This document shows positions 32,698 through 39,892 of a stretch of 40,569 bases of DNA, one piece after another. Each line of letters begins with the position of its first letter. Within the stretch, counting starts at the first letter, position 1. Under the pieces are notes generated by a model. It was not told where the DNA came from. It was given only the letters and a program-made list of their open reading frames with translations, and did not search any database. The position numbers were made by a program, and so were the translations under genes. This DNA comes from Pyrodictiaceae archaeon (GTDB lineage Archaea; Thermoproteota; Thermoprotei_A; Sulfolobales; Pyrodictiaceae): NCBI GenBank assembly GCA_027062725.1, contig JAMOSW010000040.1, forward strand, positions 1 to 40,569, given 5' to 3'.

Positions 32698-33846
32698 ATG
32701 GAGCAGGGCGTCATGGATTTCAAGCCTAGAACTGTACGCGGGAAAAGATGGAAGCTACGTATTGACGATTTCCCAGAGCCTTATCGGACCCTCTACCGTA
32801 TGCTCCAGAAGCAGGGCTACATAATAGTAGGAAGACACAGCGTTGTCAAGAAATGCCACTGGACACACGCTGCTATAGTGGAACGTAGGTTCTGCTATAA
32901 GTGTAAGTTTTACGGTATAGCCAGTCACCGTGACGTTCAGATGAGCCCATCCGCGCTCTGGTGCTGGAACGCATGTCTGCACTGCTGGCGGCTACGGCCA
33001 ACAGACAATCTGAGGTGGGACGACACAAAGATACCGTGGGTTGATGATCCCGACCTCATAGCCGAGGGCAGCATAGAGGCTCACCGCGAGAGCCTAATGG
33101 GCTACTGGGGACATCCAAGGGCCGACAAGAAGCTCCTAGAGGAAGCTATGGACCCCAAGCATGTAGCCATTAGCTTGACGGGAGAGCCGACACTCTATCC
33201 CCGCCTAGGCGAGCTCATAAAAGAGTACCACAAGAGAGGGATGACAACATTTCTGGTCACAAGGGGCGTAAGACCGGACATACTAGCGAACCTCGATGAA
33301 GAACCCAGCCAGCTATACATAAGCATTGAGGCATGGGACAAGAAGAGCTACAACTACTTCACAAGACCCCTCGTTCCGCGCGCCTGGGAGCTAACACTTG
33401 AGACATTAGAGATGCTGCCTTCCTTCTCGAGCCCGACGGTGATAAGGTTCACGCTGGTTAGAAGCTTTAACATGCACGAAGAGGCCTTGAAAGCCTGGGC
33501 AAGGTTCGTCGAAATATCGCAGCCGACATACATAGAGTTCAAGTCATACATGCACGTTGGAGCTGCCAGACACCGTCTATCAAAAACTGATATGCTGAAG
33601 CACTTGGAGGTACTAGAGTTTGCCAAGAAGTTCGCTGACATGACAGGCTACAAGATACTCTCACAGCAGGTTGAAAGCCGTGTCGTCCTACTTTCCAGGC
33701 TAGACAAGCCAATCATACTGGGCGAGGGCTGTCCCGGCGAGTGGAAGAAGGAGCAGGAAAGGATAGAAACGCTACTTGACCTGCTACGCAAGGGCGCTGA
33801 CATAGATGAACTCGAGTACAGGATGGTTATAGAGCAGAAGATCTAG
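32698..33846 (+). CDS. taw1: 4-demethylwyosine synthase Taw1 (TYW1)
   Basis: A 382-residue radical-SAM enzyme that condenses pyruvate with m1G37 of tRNA-Phe to form the tricyclic 4-demethylwyosine. The radical-SAM cluster is CWNACLHC (Cys89, Cys93, Cys96). A second Fe-S set lies before it (Cys53, Cys66, Cys69 in CHW...CYKC). Further marks are SLTGEPTLYPRLGELI, LVTRGVRPD and the late EGCPGEW. ATG start just after GGGGGAGCC. Its partner enzyme Taw3 is at 9.6 kb. It is convergent with a membrane protein gene 11 bases downstream. Confidence 0.94.
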   Translation: MEQGVMDFKPRTVRGKRWKLRIDDFPEPYRTLYRMLQKQGYIIVGRHSVVKKCHWTHAAIVERRFCYKCKFYGIASHRDVQMSPSALWCWNACLHCWRLRPTDNLRWDDTKIPWVDDPDLIAEGSIEAHRESLMGYWGHPRADKKLLEEAMDPKHVAISLTGEPTLYPRLGELIKEYHKRGMTTFLVTRGVRPDILANLDEEPSQLYISIEAWDKKSYNYFTRPLVPRAWELTLETLEMLPSFSSPTVIRFTLVRSFNMHEEALKAWARFVEISQPTYIEFKSYMHVGAARHRLSKTDMLKHLEVLEFAKKFADMTGYKILSQQVESRVVLLSRLDKPIILGEGCPGEWKKEQERIETLLDLLRKGADIDELEYRMVIEQKI

Positions 33847-33857
33847 GGCTACAAGCC

Positions 33858-34586
33858 TTATTTCTCCTCTCTGGCTTCTTTCTGCTCCCGGAGGCCATAC
33901 TTGACTATGAGATCGTAGAGCTTTCGTGCTCTCTTGCTGTACAGCCTTATCGGGGCAGCCGATTTCGGCAACCTTATCTCTACATAGCCTTTCTCGCTGT
34001 CAAGCCTCACTTTGCTACCATCAGGTAAGGGGAAGCCTATCACCTGCCCAAAGCCGCCCTTGAATACAATGCCTTTGTCGGTTACACGGTATCCGCCGGG
34101 TACTAGCGGTGCAACTGCGTTCTTTCCAGCAGTAAGCCTCCTAACAACCTGGTTAAGGAGGAACATCGCCTCAAATGCTCCAAGCCATACGAGGAATGTT
34201 ACAAGTCTTGGATCAGTTGATGAGCCAGCTAGGCTTTTCTGGATAGTAGGTATGTACCTGAATATCGCTATATATAGCGGAAAGAGCAGAAGCGGGATCA
34301 GCATAGCTTTCGCTTGTCTAGACATTGCTTTTACGTAATCCTCGTCCTCTAGGGCCAGCTCGATGGCCTTGTCTTCCTTGAAGAGAGTCCGGGCCTTGAT
34401 TATCTCTTCCCTGGAGACTTGGCCAGCACCTCTCCTAGCCCTGAACATGCTTACACCAAATATTAGAGCAAAGTACACTATTATCGCGACAGTGTAGAGC
34501 TTTGGCTGGAAAGCCAATACAAGCGCCAACACTATTATGAAAAACTGCCCCATTATTAACATCGTCTTCTCGCTCATAGGCTGCAA
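33858..34586 (-). CDS. Archaeal membrane protein, DUF2208-like
   Basis: A 242-residue protein with four predicted spans: two at the N-terminus (IMGQFFIIVLALVLAF and VAIIVYFALIFGVSMF), then a charged cytosolic stretch, then two more (AMLIPLLLFPLYIAIFRYIP and VTFLVWLGAFEAMFLL). A soluble C-terminal domain follows (YRVTDKGIVFKGGFGQVIGFPLPDGSKVRL and onward), ending in a charged helix. This resembles my memory of the crenarchaeal DUF2208 family, but I hold the name loosely. Start TTG 34586 with GGGTG at good spacing; ATG 34577 is an alternative. A TATA box, CCTATATTTAGG, sits at 34624-34635. Function unknown. Confidence 0.65.
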   Translation of the reverse strand: MQPMSEKTMLIMGQFFIIVLALVLAFQPKLYTVAIIVYFALIFGVSMFRARRGAGQVSREEIIKARTLFKEDKAIELALEDEDYVKAMSRQAKAMLIPLLLFPLYIAIFRYIPTIQKSLAGSSTDPRLVTFLVWLGAFEAMFLLNQVVRRLTAGKNAVAPLVPGGYRVTDKGIVFKGGFGQVIGFPLPDGSKVRLDSEKGYVEIRLPKSAAPIRLYSKRARKLYDLIVKYGLREQKEAREEK

Positions 34587-34623
34587 GCGTCTACACCCGC
34601 CTACAGCGGCTCAGCCCCCGAAC

Positions 34624-34635
34624 CCTAAATATAGG
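34624..34635 (-). promoter_or_regulatory. TATA box for the DUF2208-like membrane protein
   Basis: CCTATATTTAGG on the minus strand, 38-49 bases upstream of the TTG at 34586, is a strong AT-rich element in a GC-rich gap. Confidence 0.5.
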
Positions 34636-34828
34636 AACTCTGGGAGCTCTCCCCTTGCAGCCCTCTCAACACCACCTAAGTCATTATAATCCGTGGACGT
34701 ATGCCACAGGCACTGTATTGACGGGCTAGAAGGCCCCAGAGTAGTGGATGAAGAATAAGCCTCGCCGAGCCCCTATGAGGAGGAACCCTCCACTGATAAG
34801 AACGAACCAACAACGTACGGCTCTGCGG

Positions 34829-34881
34829 TGAAGAAGGCGTCCTATACTGAGGGGCCGTGAGGAACAGGGCTGAGCGCTGAC
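34829..34881 (+). ncRNA. Weak candidate C/D box sRNA
   Basis: Boxes in order: C-like GTGAAGA (34829-34835), 12 bases, D' CTGA (34848-34851), 6 bases, C'-like GTGAGGA (34858-34864), 13 bases, D CTGA (34878-34881). Spacing fits archaeal guides, but both C boxes differ from RTGATGA at the same position, and an extra CTGA lies at 34871. Chance is a real alternative. Confidence 0.2.
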
Positions 34882-35076
34882 ACATAAGCAACATGTTACG
34901 GGGCCTTCGGTCGTGGACGGGCCCTAGCATCTCCCCGCACGGCAGTGCAGGGTCCTACTAGGCCTGCGTGTCACCACATCGGCCCCTAGTTTCTGCTCCT
35001 TGCGGGCTGAACAGGTAAAGGCCGCCAGCGTATATGGTTTCCCGGGGCGTCTGAAGCAGACTAGCCCAGAGGATAC

Positions 35077-35086
35077 TTCATAAAAG
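35077..35086 (+). promoter_or_regulatory. TATA box for tRNA-Thr
   Basis: TTCATAAAAG lies 46-55 bases upstream of the mature 5' end, matching the spacing of the other tRNA promoters in the window. Confidence 0.5.
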
Positions 35087-35131
35087 CCTATAGACCCCCT
35101 GAGGCTGTGGCCGTCTCTATTGACGGCTGGC

Positions 35132-35238
35132 GCCGCCGTAGCTCAGCCGGCAGAGCACCGGCCTCGTAAGCAGCCCGTGGTGTCCGCGGGTTCCGAGGGA
35201 GCCGGGGGTCCCGGGTTCAAATCCCGGCGGCGGCTCCA
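35132..35238 (+). tRNA. tRNA-Thr(CGU) with a 31-base intron
   Basis: Acceptor GCCGCCG/CGGCGGC, discriminator T, encoded CCA; D arm GCTC/GAGC; anticodon stem CCGGC/GCCGG with loop CTCGTAA (CGT); T arm CCGGG/CCCGG. The intron is 35169-35199, between positions 37 and 38. A bulge-helix-bulge is visible: CTCG pairs with CGAG, with bulges TAA and GGA cut after the second base. The intron core folds as CCCGTGG/CCGCGGG with a TGT loop. Mature length is 76. Confidence 0.94.
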
Positions 35239-35330
35239 CGCTGCGGGCCTTGGCTCGGCTCCCTTATCCCTCTAGGCCTTAGCCCGCTACGACACCCTTA
35301 TTACGCGCTGCACAGTCATACAGTGGAAGG

Positions 35331-35388
35331 GCGATGAAGCGAGTCATGCCTGCTGACAAGTGATGCAGAGCTACCCTGGGGTAGCTGA
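35331..35388 (+). ncRNA. Candidate C/D box guide sRNA
   Basis: Between tRNA-Thr and gcvPA the plus strand carries the full box order: C GCGATGA (35331-35337, one mismatch to RTGATGA), a 15-base guide, D' CTGA (35353-35356), a 3-base gap, C' GTGATGC (35360-35366, one mismatch), an 18-base guide, D CTGA (35385-35388). Flanks AAGG and CCTT could form the terminal stem. The short D'-C' gap is typical of archaeal sRNAs; the second guide is longer than the usual 12. The bases before D, CCCUGGGGUAG, can pair with CUACCCCGGGG, a motif I recall from the 23S peptidyl-transferase region, with one G-U wobble. No search was possible. Confidence 0.35.
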
Positions 35389-35482
35389 GCCTCCTTTACC
35401 GTCTTAGGACATGCCCCGGGACGGCCAATAAGCGAATATTTCGTGTCTGCTTCTCTGAATCGCCTCATCCTGGGGGCCGAGT

Positions 35483-36865
35483 GTGGATAAGCCGCATCAC
35501 TGGGTGCCTGGCATAGCTGAGCGCAAACGCCAGCTAGACGCTATAGGCGTCTCTGACCCGCTCGAGCTATATCGTGATGTACCTTCAGAGCTTATTCTCT
35601 CAGAGCCGCCGAGGGTCGGTTATGGGCGCGTACTTTCTGAGGAGGAGCTCCGCCGTATCGCTCTCAAGCTTGCATCGAGGAATAGGCTGTATAGAACTCC
35701 GCCGCCATTTACTGGCGGAGGCTATTGTCCGCATCTTGTGCCCTCTGTGGTTGACTATATTGTCTCTAGGGGCGAGTTCCTAACGGCTTATACGCCGTAC
35801 CAGCCAGAGATTAATCAAGGGCTGCTGCAGGCGCTCTTCGAGTACCAGAGCCTCATAGCAGATCTTGTAGAGCTAGAGGTCGTGAACTCTTCGCTCTATG
35901 ATGGGAGTACTGCTGTGGCCGAGGCAGCTTTGATGGCTCTGCGCGTGACACGGAGGCACAGGCTCGTAGTGGCTTCAACTCTACATCCAGAGTATATGGC
36001 CGTTCTTAGGACGTGGTTGCTCGGCAAGAACGTGGAGCTCATAACTGTACCCATGATGGAGGACACCTACACGATAGATATTGATGTGCTCGAAAGACTT
36101 GTTAACAATGAGACAGCGGCTGTTATTGTGCCCTCGCCTAACTTCTATGGAGCGCTCGAGCTTGAAATGGAGCGCATAGCGGACATCGCCCATAAGCATG
36201 ACAGCCTCTTAGTACATGTCTTTGAGCCGTTGAGCCTTGGGCTCGTGAAACCTCCAGGAAGGCTTGGCGCCGACATCGCCGTCGCAGAGGGGCAGCCGCT
36301 AGGGCTAGGCCTCAACTATGGCGGGCCGGGCTTAGGCATAATGGCTGTGAGATGGGATCGCAGGCTTCTACGCCAGCTGCCTGGAAGACTCATAGGTATG
36401 ACGCGCGACGTTGACGGACGACACGCGTTCACAATGATATTGCAGACTCGCGAGCAGCATATTAGGCGCGAGAAAGCGACCTCCAACATTACGACGAACG
36501 AGGCACTTATGGCTGTACGGGCTGCCATCTTCATGGCGCTACTTGGCGGTAGCGGTCTAAGGAGGCTGGCTAGGACTATCTGGCTCCGAAGCCATTACCT
36601 TGCTAAGAGACTTGCCGAGTCCCTTAACGCGTATTCACCTCTCTTCACTTCGCCCTTCTTCAAGGAGTTTACTGTGCGCTTTAACGTAGACTACGAGCCT
36701 GTCTACAAGAGGCTTGCAGCAGAGGGGCTTCTGGCTGGCCTACCCCTAAGAGCGAGGTACGGGCTAGGCTCAAAAGGTGACGCTATTTTCTGCGTTACCG
36801 AGCTTCACTCTATGAAGGATATAGACATGCTTGTGGACAAGCTGGCCTCAACCCTGCAAGACTAG
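35483..36865 (+). CDS. gcvPA: Glycine dehydrogenase (decarboxylating) subunit 1, P-protein alpha
   Basis: A 460-residue N-terminal half of glycine decarboxylase in the split archaeal/Firmicute form. Visible blocks are FTGGGYCPHLVPSVVDYI, FLTAYTPYQPEINQGLLQALFEYQ, SLYDGSTAVAEAAL, GLNYGGPGLGIMAV and the QTREQHIRREKATSNITTNEAL stretch. It lacks the PLP lysine, which is on the partner subunit. Together they decarboxylate glycine with lipoyl H-protein. GTG start, with a TATA-like GAATATTT about 43-50 bases upstream. gcvPB follows after 17 bases. gcvT and gcvH are not in the window. Confidence 0.94.
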   Translation: MDKPHHWVPGIAERKRQLDAIGVSDPLELYRDVPSELILSEPPRVGYGRVLSEEELRRIALKLASRNRLYRTPPPFTGGGYCPHLVPSVVDYIVSRGEFLTAYTPYQPEINQGLLQALFEYQSLIADLVELEVVNSSLYDGSTAVAEAALMALRVTRRHRLVVASTLHPEYMAVLRTWLLGKNVELITVPMMEDTYTIDIDVLERLVNNETAAVIVPSPNFYGALELEMERIADIAHKHDSLLVHVFEPLSLGLVKPPGRLGADIAVAEGQPLGLGLNYGGPGLGIMAVRWDRRLLRQLPGRLIGMTRDVDGRHAFTMILQTREQHIRREKATSNITTNEALMAVRAAIFMALLGGSGLRRLARTIWLRSHYLAKRLAESLNAYSPLFTSPFFKEFTVRFNVDYEPVYKRLAAEGLLAGLPLRARYGLGSKGDAIFCVTELHSMKDIDMLVDKLASTLQD

Positions 36866-36882
36866 TATCAAGGTGTTGCTCC

Positions 36883-38424
36883 GTGCCACGCGAGTGGAGA
36901 CAAGCTAGATGGGACGAGCCGCTTATCCATGAAATAGGTAGTATCAACTCTCAGGGCCTAGCCATACCTTTTGCCGACGAGGACAATATTCTCGAGAAGA
37001 TAGTTGGCGCGCCGGAGAAGCAGCTGGGCCCCCTAGCTAGGGGCGAGGAGCTGCAGCTGCCGGGGCTTCCGGAGAACGTCGCGCTTAGGCATTTCACGCG
37101 CCTGACCCAGATGAGCTATGGCGTTGACACTGGCCCCGTCCCGCTCGGCTCATGTACAATGAAGTATAACCCGCGTATAAGCGAGGAGCTCGTCGCCACA
37201 ATGAGTATCCAGTGGCTCCATCCGTATCAGGACGAGGATACCGTGCAGGGCTTGCTTGAGGCGCTGTGGCTCCTTGAGAGGTGGCTGGCGGAGCTCACGG
37301 GGATGGATAGGTGCAGCCTGCAGCCTCCCGCCGGCGCAGCAGGCGAACTAGCGGGGGCATTAATGATCAGAAAGTACCATATTGACCGTGGCGACGTGGA
37401 ACGAGTTGAGATGCTAGTGCCGGATTCGGCGCATGGCACGAATCCGGCAAGTGCCGCGATGGCGGGCTTCCGGATAGTGAAGATACCTACAGGTAGCGAT
37501 GGTACAATGGACTTAGAGGCGCTTAGGGCGGTTCTAGGCAAACGTACAGCCGGTATAATGTTGACGAACCCGAATACGCTTGGCATATTCGAGGATAGGA
37601 TACTTGAGGTTGCTGAGCTTGTGCATGGCACCGGAGGCCTCCTCTACTATGATGGTGCCAATCTCAACGGTATAATGGGTATAGTGAGGCCCGGCGACAT
37701 GGGGTTCGACGTAGTCCACTTGAATATCCATAAGACGTTCGCCGCCCCCCACGGGGGAGGAGGTCCGGGAGCTGGTGTTGTCTGCGCTAAAGGCGAGCTA
37801 GTAGACTATCTTCCCCGCCCTCTGCTGGAGAGGGATAGCGACCGTTTCTACTGGGATTATAGCTGCGAGCGCTGCATAGGCAGAGTGAGGGCTCTCTATG
37901 GGAACATTGTGCCCCTGCTGAAAGGCTTCTTCTACATAGCTGCGCTGGGCGGCAAAGGCTTGAGAGAGGCCGCGCTACAAAGCGTCATCAACACGAACTA
38001 CTTCGTCTCTTTGATGAAGGGTGTCAGAGGCTACGAGCTCCCCTATGGCCCAGAAAAACCACGCAAACACGAAGTGGTTCTCTCAGCGCTGCCGCTTAGG
38101 AGAGAAACCGGTGTCACGGCAGGCGACGTGGCAAAAGCCCTGCTAGACCGAGGCCTCCACGCGCCAACCATGTACTTCCCACTAATAGTCGAGGAGGCCT
38201 TGATGATAGAGTTCACAGAGACAGAGCCCCCTAGCGTTATAGAGGAATATGCTGCCGCGCTTAGGGAGATAGCAGAGGAGGCATACAGGGACCCTGAGAG
38301 TGTTAAGGGAGCACCCATGAACACGGCCGTCAAGCGTGTCGACGACGTATACGCCAATCACCCGAGGACGGTTACACCAACATATAGGGTCTATCGGCTC
38401 CGCAAGGAGGGCAAGCTAAGCTGA
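36883..38424 (+). CDS. gcvPB: Glycine dehydrogenase (decarboxylating) subunit 2, P-protein beta
   Basis: A 513-residue C-terminal half of glycine decarboxylase with the PLP-binding Lys284 in NIHKTFAAPHGGGGPG. Other marks are PLGSCTMKYNPRI, QPPAGAAGELAGALMIRKYH, DSAHGTNPASAAMAGF and ALMIEFTETEP. It works as an alpha2-beta2 complex with GcvPA. GTG start with GGTG 8 bases upstream, 17 bases after gcvPA, so one operon. Its 3' end overlaps the convergent CxxCxxCC gene by 9 bases. Confidence 0.95.
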   Translation: MPREWRQARWDEPLIHEIGSINSQGLAIPFADEDNILEKIVGAPEKQLGPLARGEELQLPGLPENVALRHFTRLTQMSYGVDTGPVPLGSCTMKYNPRISEELVATMSIQWLHPYQDEDTVQGLLEALWLLERWLAELTGMDRCSLQPPAGAAGELAGALMIRKYHIDRGDVERVEMLVPDSAHGTNPASAAMAGFRIVKIPTGSDGTMDLEALRAVLGKRTAGIMLTNPNTLGIFEDRILEVAELVHGTGGLLYYDGANLNGIMGIVRPGDMGFDVVHLNIHKTFAAPHGGGGPGAGVVCAKGELVDYLPRPLLERDSDRFYWDYSCERCIGRVRALYGNIVPLLKGFFYIAALGGKGLREAALQSVINTNYFVSLMKGVRGYELPYGPEKPRKHEVVLSALPLRRETGVTAGDVAKALLDRGLHAPTMYFPLIVEEALMIEFTETEPPSVIEEYAAALREIAEEAYRDPESVKGAPMNTAVKRVDDVYANHPRTVTPTYRVYRLRKEGKLS

Positions 38425-38916
38425 CCGCGGGAGTTCTCCATATATCCGCTTTATTAGTTTAATCAGTTTTGGGGCTAGCCTCTTGACAACGTCTCTGTTT
38501 ACTGACGTTGCCTTCGGGCATTCCGGGTCTACAGTAACTTCTCCAGACTCTACATCATAGACGAGCGGGTAGAGCCTACAACCCAGAGGCCGCCACTGGT
38601 AGATACGGCACCGGCCCGTCTTGGGGTCTAGGAACACGCAGTGACCATCAATGTTCCTAAGATACCATACGCCATCCGGGCCGCGTTCAGCGAAGTCCTC
38701 CAACCTATAGCCTAGCGACGTTATTCTCCTGATGTCCTCCTGTGTTAGCGGCATATGTGTCTCGTAGCAGCATTTCGCGCAAAACCTTCCGTCAGGAAGC
38801 CTACAGTCTATGCGGAGGGCTGCATTAGCCTCCTCCTCTTCGTCTTCTCGCGACTCTCGGAGGGTTCGTACGGAGCGCCCTCTCAACCTCTTCTCGGCTA
38901 GGCGCACTCTGTGCAC
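38416..38916 (-). CDS. YkgJ-family CxxCxxCC metal-cluster protein (copy 2)
   Basis: A 166-residue YkgJ-type protein: Cys38, then CAKCC (Cys46, Cys49, Cys50), GHCVFLDPKTGRCRIYQWRP (Cys93, Cys103), GCRLYPLVYD (Cys113) and a final Cys133. This is a fuller match to the family than the copy at 12.2 kb. Metal (zinc or Fe-S) binding is expected; the role is unknown. The GTG start at 38916 is supported by GGTGA about 8 bases upstream. That makes the first 31 codons overlap the 3' end of the PfkB gene in another frame; a TTG at 38886 would shorten the overlap. The N-terminal 30 residues are Arg/Glu-rich. Confidence 0.8.
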   Translation of the reverse strand: MHRVRLAEKRLRGRSVRTLRESREDEEEEANAALRIDCRLPDGRFCAKCCYETHMPLTQEDIRRITSLGYRLEDFAERGPDGVWYLRNIDGHCVFLDPKTGRCRIYQWRPLGCRLYPLVYDVESGEVTVDPECPKATSVNRDVVKRLAPKLIKLIKRIYGELPRSA

Positions 38917-39751
38917 CCCTGCGTGTCACCTTTATCCCGGCAGCAATTGAGGCCGCTTGAAGCGCCTTAGCCGGGTCACCCGTTCTGAGCAGGTAGACGT
39001 TGAATGCTGCTATGAACACGTCGCCAGCCCCCGTTGTGTCCACAACCTGGCCCGCGCGGTAAGCCTCAACTATGTAGGCCTCTTCGGCTGTGACTAGAAC
39101 GGCGCCTTCGGCGCCTCTCTTAACCAAGATCATGCGGAGCCTGCCGCCCAGCAAGTCCCTTGCTACATCTATGTTGTTGGTGCCTGCTATGTGGCGGTAC
39201 TCGGCGCGATTGAGGACAAGGATGTCGCTACACTTCCTTGCGGCTTCTACTACCTTATCAGGATACCTCGACGTATTTGAGGCGCCTGGGTCGTAGCTTG
39301 TGAAATCCGCAGCGACACTACTGCACACACGTTGAAGCACGTCGGGCCCACGGCTGGCCACGTGAGCCACGTTGAAGCTTCCCTGTGCCTCGTCGCCCCG
39401 TAGTAAGTTGTTTGCACCCCTCATCGTTATCATTGTTCTCTCGCCGCCTGCTGTAACGAGGACAATGACCAGACCCGGCATCTGGTCATCATGTATCTTT
39501 ACATAGTCTAGACTTACTCCCTCCCTGCGGAGCCTGGCGGTTATTCCGAGCTCTTCAAGCAGGCGTCCCGTGTGGGCCACCAGGTAGGGCTGGTCTCCTA
39601 GACGTGCAGCCGCTACCGCATAGTTCGCGGCTGCACCGCCGGGCCCGATATAGGCGTCCCTTGCTATTGCGTTCTCATCAGGGCCTGGGAGGCTTTCGAC
39701 CACAATATACATGTCCAGGTTAAGATTACCTACTGACAGATGTTTCGCCAC
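38825..39751 (-). CDS. PfkB-family (ribokinase-like) carbohydrate or nucleoside kinase
   Basis: A 308-residue PfkB-fold kinase. The N-terminal signature GPGGAAANYAVAAARLG (36-52) and the C-terminal VVDTTGAGDVFIAAF (236-250) with catalytic base Asp244 and anion-hole GAGD are clear. The lid strands around LDMYIVV and ERTMITMRGANN fit a ribokinase or nucleoside kinase, but the substrate cannot be told; the family also covers archaeal ADP-independent sugar and ribose-1-phosphate kinases. GTG start with GGGTGA 7 bases upstream. The Arg-rich tail (ARRRRGGG) overlaps the next gene's start by 92 bases. Confidence 0.88.
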   Translation of the reverse strand: MAKHLSVGNLNLDMYIVVESLPGPDENAIARDAYIGPGGAAANYAVAAARLGDQPYLVAHTGRLLEELGITARLRREGVSLDYVKIHDDQMPGLVIVLVTAGGERTMITMRGANNLLRGDEAQGSFNVAHVASRGPDVLQRVCSSVAADFTSYDPGASNTSRYPDKVVEAARKCSDILVLNRAEYRHIAGTNNIDVARDLLGGRLRMILVKRGAEGAVLVTAEEAYIVEAYRAGQVVDTTGAGDVFIAAFNVYLLRTGDPAKALQAASIAAGIKVTRRGAQSAPSREEVERALRTNPPRVARRRRGGG

Positions 39752-39817
39752 AGTTTATTCACCCTTCATGTCACACAACGCTACTCTCTGGAGGGCTTTG
39801 GGTGAGGCTTTGCACGG

Positions 39818-39826
39818 GTATAAAGA
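39818..39826 (+). promoter_or_regulatory. TATA box for metG
   Basis: GTATAAAGA lies 67-75 bases upstream of the metG ATG at 39893, giving a leader of about 40-45 bases. It sits in the 141-base divergent gap with the PfkB gene. Confidence 0.5.
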
Positions 39827-39892
39827 CCGGCTGGTTGGCACTGTTAGCTCTAAGATCGGGCACAAGGGAGGCGGAGGAGAGGGGGCAGCAAC

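Larger units (their letters stand above)
34587..35131. other. 545-base intergenic region with promoters and a weak sRNA candidate
   Basis: No protein gene is supported. It contains the TATA box of the DUF2208-like gene (34624-34635) and that of tRNA-Thr (35077-35086). Between them, at 34829-34881 on the plus strand, lies a weak C/D-box-like array, listed separately. Otherwise I see nothing. Confidence 0.6.
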
